From NCBI GenBank assembly GCA_947626615.1, contig CANQSW010000082.1, positions 1-6,022 on the forward strand: DNA of 6,022 nucleotides, given 5' to 3'. This stretch comes from an uncultured Peptococcaceae bacterium. Lineage in GTDB: Bacteria > Bacillota > Dehalobacteriia > UBA4068 > UBA4997. Within the stretch, counting starts at the first letter, position 1, and each line of letters starts with the position of its first letter. This document shows, piece after piece, positions 4,546 through 6,022 of this stretch. The position numbers were made by a program, and so were the translations under genes. The notes under the pieces are model-generated. The model searched no databases, was not told where the DNA came from, and saw only the letters and a program-made list of their open reading frames with translations.

Positions 4546-6022
4546 CGCTGGCCGCCGTCGGCGGCGGGGCGAAGCGGGGGGATAAGCTGCTGAAGCGCCG
4601 GGCGCGGGATAAGCTGGTGGCGCTCGCCGGCAACCCCAACGTCGGCAAAAGCACGATCTTCAACGCACTGACGGGGCTGAACCAGCACACCGGCAACTGG
4701 CCGGGCAAAACGGTGGCCGGGGCTTCCGGCTATGCCGCCACGCCGCGGAATCAGCTGCTGCTGGTCGACGTACCGGGGACGTATTCCCTGCTGGCTCATT
4801 CGGCGGAGGAGGCTGTGGCCCGCGATTTCATCTGCTTTGGCGGGGCGGACGCGGTCATCGTCGTCTGCGACGCGACGCGGTTGGAGCTGAACCTCAATCT
4901 GGTGCTGCAAACGCTGGAGGTCACGCGCCGGGTGGTCGTCTGCGTGAACCTGCTGGACGAAGCGGCAAAAAAGGGCATAAAAGTCGATATCGAAAAACTG
5001 GCCGGTCTGCTGGGCGTGCCGGTGGTGGGGGTGACGGCCCGGCAGCCGCAGACGCTTGCCGCCCTGCTGGAAGCACTGGATACGGTGCTTGCTCCCGCCT
5101 TTTCCCCGGACGAAGCGAAGATCGCCCGGGCCGCTTATCCGCCGGCGCTGGCTGAAGTGGCGCGGCGGTTGAGCTACGTGCTGCCCGGCCTGCTGCAGCT
5201 AAGCCAGCAGTCCTCGCTCGACGCTTATTGGCTGGCGCTGCGCCTGCTGGAGGGGGATAAGAGCCTGCTGGGCGCGCTCTCGCGGGAGCTGGGGCAGGAT
5301 ATCGCCGCCAACGCGGCGCTGCGGCAGGCGCTGGCGTGGAGCCACGAGTGTCTGGCGGCCGCCGGCCTGTCCGAGCGCGCTATGCCGGACGCTATCGTGA
5401 ACGGGCTGGTGCGCCGGGCGGAGCAGATCGCTAAAGCGGCCGTACAATGCCCGGAGGCGGCGCTCGCGCGGGATCTGCGGCTGGATAAGTTGTTTTGCGG
5501 GCGTTTTTCGGCCTATCCTTTTATGCTGCTGGGGCTGGCCGGGATATTTTGGCTCACGATCGTTGGGGCTAACTATCCCTCGGAGCTTTTGTCCGCGCTG
5601 TTCGGGCAGGGGCAGCAGGCGCTCTCGGCGCTGCTTTGGGGGCACGCGCCGCTCTGGCTGCATGATCTGTTGGTGCTGGGGGTATACCGCACGGTGGCGT
5701 GGGTCGTCTCGGTGATGCTGCCGCCAATGGCGATATTTTTCCCGCTTTTCACCCTGCTGGAGGACGTCGGCTATCTGCCCCGTGTGGCCTATAATCTGGA
5801 TAAGCCGTTTCGGCTCTGCCGGGCCTGCGGCAAGCAGGCGCTCACCATGTGCATGGGCTTTGGCTGCAACGCGGCCGGCGTTATCGGCTGCCGTATCATC
5901 GATTCGCCGCGCGAGCGGCTGCTGGCGATACTGACCAACAGTCTGGTGCCCTGCAACGGGCGTTTCCCCACGCTGATATCGCTGCTAACGTTGTTTGGCG
6001 TGGGGGCGGCGGGCGGCGCTGC
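4536..6022 (+). CDS. feoB: Ferrous iron transporter FeoB (3' end outside window)
   Basis: Inner-membrane Fe(II) transporter with a cytoplasmic N-terminal GTPase domain. The 495 complete codons visible are the first two thirds or so of a protein usually 650-800 residues long; no frameshift or stop is seen. GTPase motifs: G1 GNPNVGKS (32-39), switch I with T59 in GNWPGKTV, G3 DVPG (78-81), G4 NLLD (138-141, usually NxxD) and VTAR near 166-169 at the G5 position. A helical GDI-like linker follows (about 180-310). Membrane helices begin near 327 (YPFMLLGLAGIFWLTIVG) and 386 (VAWVVSVMLPPMAIFFPLF). The gate region holds GFGCNA (441-446) and is Cys-rich: C428, C431, C439, C444, C452, C473. The start is GTG 4536, giving MGLTLAAVG, a typical opening of Firmicutes FeoB, with GAGGA (4522-4526) nine bases before it; it lies within the end of feoA. 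Confidence 0.94.
   Translation, partial: MGLTLAAVGGGAKRGDKLLKRRARDKLVALAGNPNVGKSTIFNALTGLNQHTGNWPGKTVAGASGYAATPRNQLLLVDVPGTYSLLAHSAEEAVARDFICFGGADAVIVVCDATRLELNLNLVLQTLEVTRRVVVCVNLLDEAAKKGIKVDIEKLAGLLGVPVVGVTARQPQTLAALLEALDTVLAPAFSPDEAKIARAAYPPALAEVARRLSYVLPGLLQLSQQSSLDAYWLALRLLEGDKSLLGALSRELGQDIAANAALRQALAWSHECLAAAGLSERAMPDAIVNGLVRRAEQIAKAAVQCPEAALARDLRLDKLFCGRFSAYPFMLLGLAGIFWLTIVGANYPSELLSALFGQGQQALSALLWGHAPLWLHDLLVLGVYRTVAWVVSVMLPPMAIFFPLFTLLEDVGYLPRVAYNLDKPFRLCRACGKQALTMCMGFGCNAAGVIGCRIIDSPRERLLAILTNSLVPCNGRFPTLISLLTLFGVGAAGGA

Noticed and set aside
5199..5663. Open frame of 154 codons on the - strand
   Set aside because: It is antisense to the uninterrupted feoB frame and rich in Arg, Gln and Pro with no domain.

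Overview
The window shows two unrelated functional blocks, each with its own regulator, in GC-rich and tightly packed DNA. All genes belong to known families and I see no clearly new system. The most interesting points are the wiring: a YbhG-like HlyD gene joined directly to two ABC-2 permeases with no ATPase gene between them, a regulator gene overlapping the transporter tail to tail, and a cluster of repeated half-sites between a metal regulator and feoA.

Block 1, + strand, 1-3031: the 3' part of a periplasmic adaptor gene (HlyD/YbhG type, cut by the window edge), then two ABC-2 type membrane permeases. The junctions overlap by 1 and 4 bases, which implies one operon and coupled translation. 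Together they look like an efflux or secretion pump resembling the E. coli ybhG-ybhF-ybhS-ybhR cluster, but the ATPase (ybhF position) is absent. A TetR-family gene of the DhaS-like type (2979-3560, - strand) converges on the second permease and overlaps its 3' end by 53 bases.

Block 2: a DtxR/MntR-family metal-dependent repressor (- strand, 3687-4154) is divergent from feoA (4243-4545) and feoB (4536 to beyond the window end), the ferrous iron uptake system. The gap between them holds three TTAGC half-sites, a plausible operator region for the repressor. The 126-base gap between the repressor and the tetR gene (3561-3686) holds a 15-base palindrome and a GC-rich stem-loop, with no clear terminator for the repressor, so repressor and tetR may be partly co-transcribed.

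Organism: the FeoA/FeoB subtype (FeoB starting MGLTL, Cys-rich gate region) and the MntR-like repressor look Firmicutes-like, whereas a HlyD adaptor of YbhG type normally works with an outer membrane. A diderm, GC-rich Firmicute such as a member of the Negativicutes would fit both. This is inference from protein style, not a proven assignment.

No tRNA, rRNA, CRISPR array, insertion sequence or gene-free stretch over 300 bases was seen.
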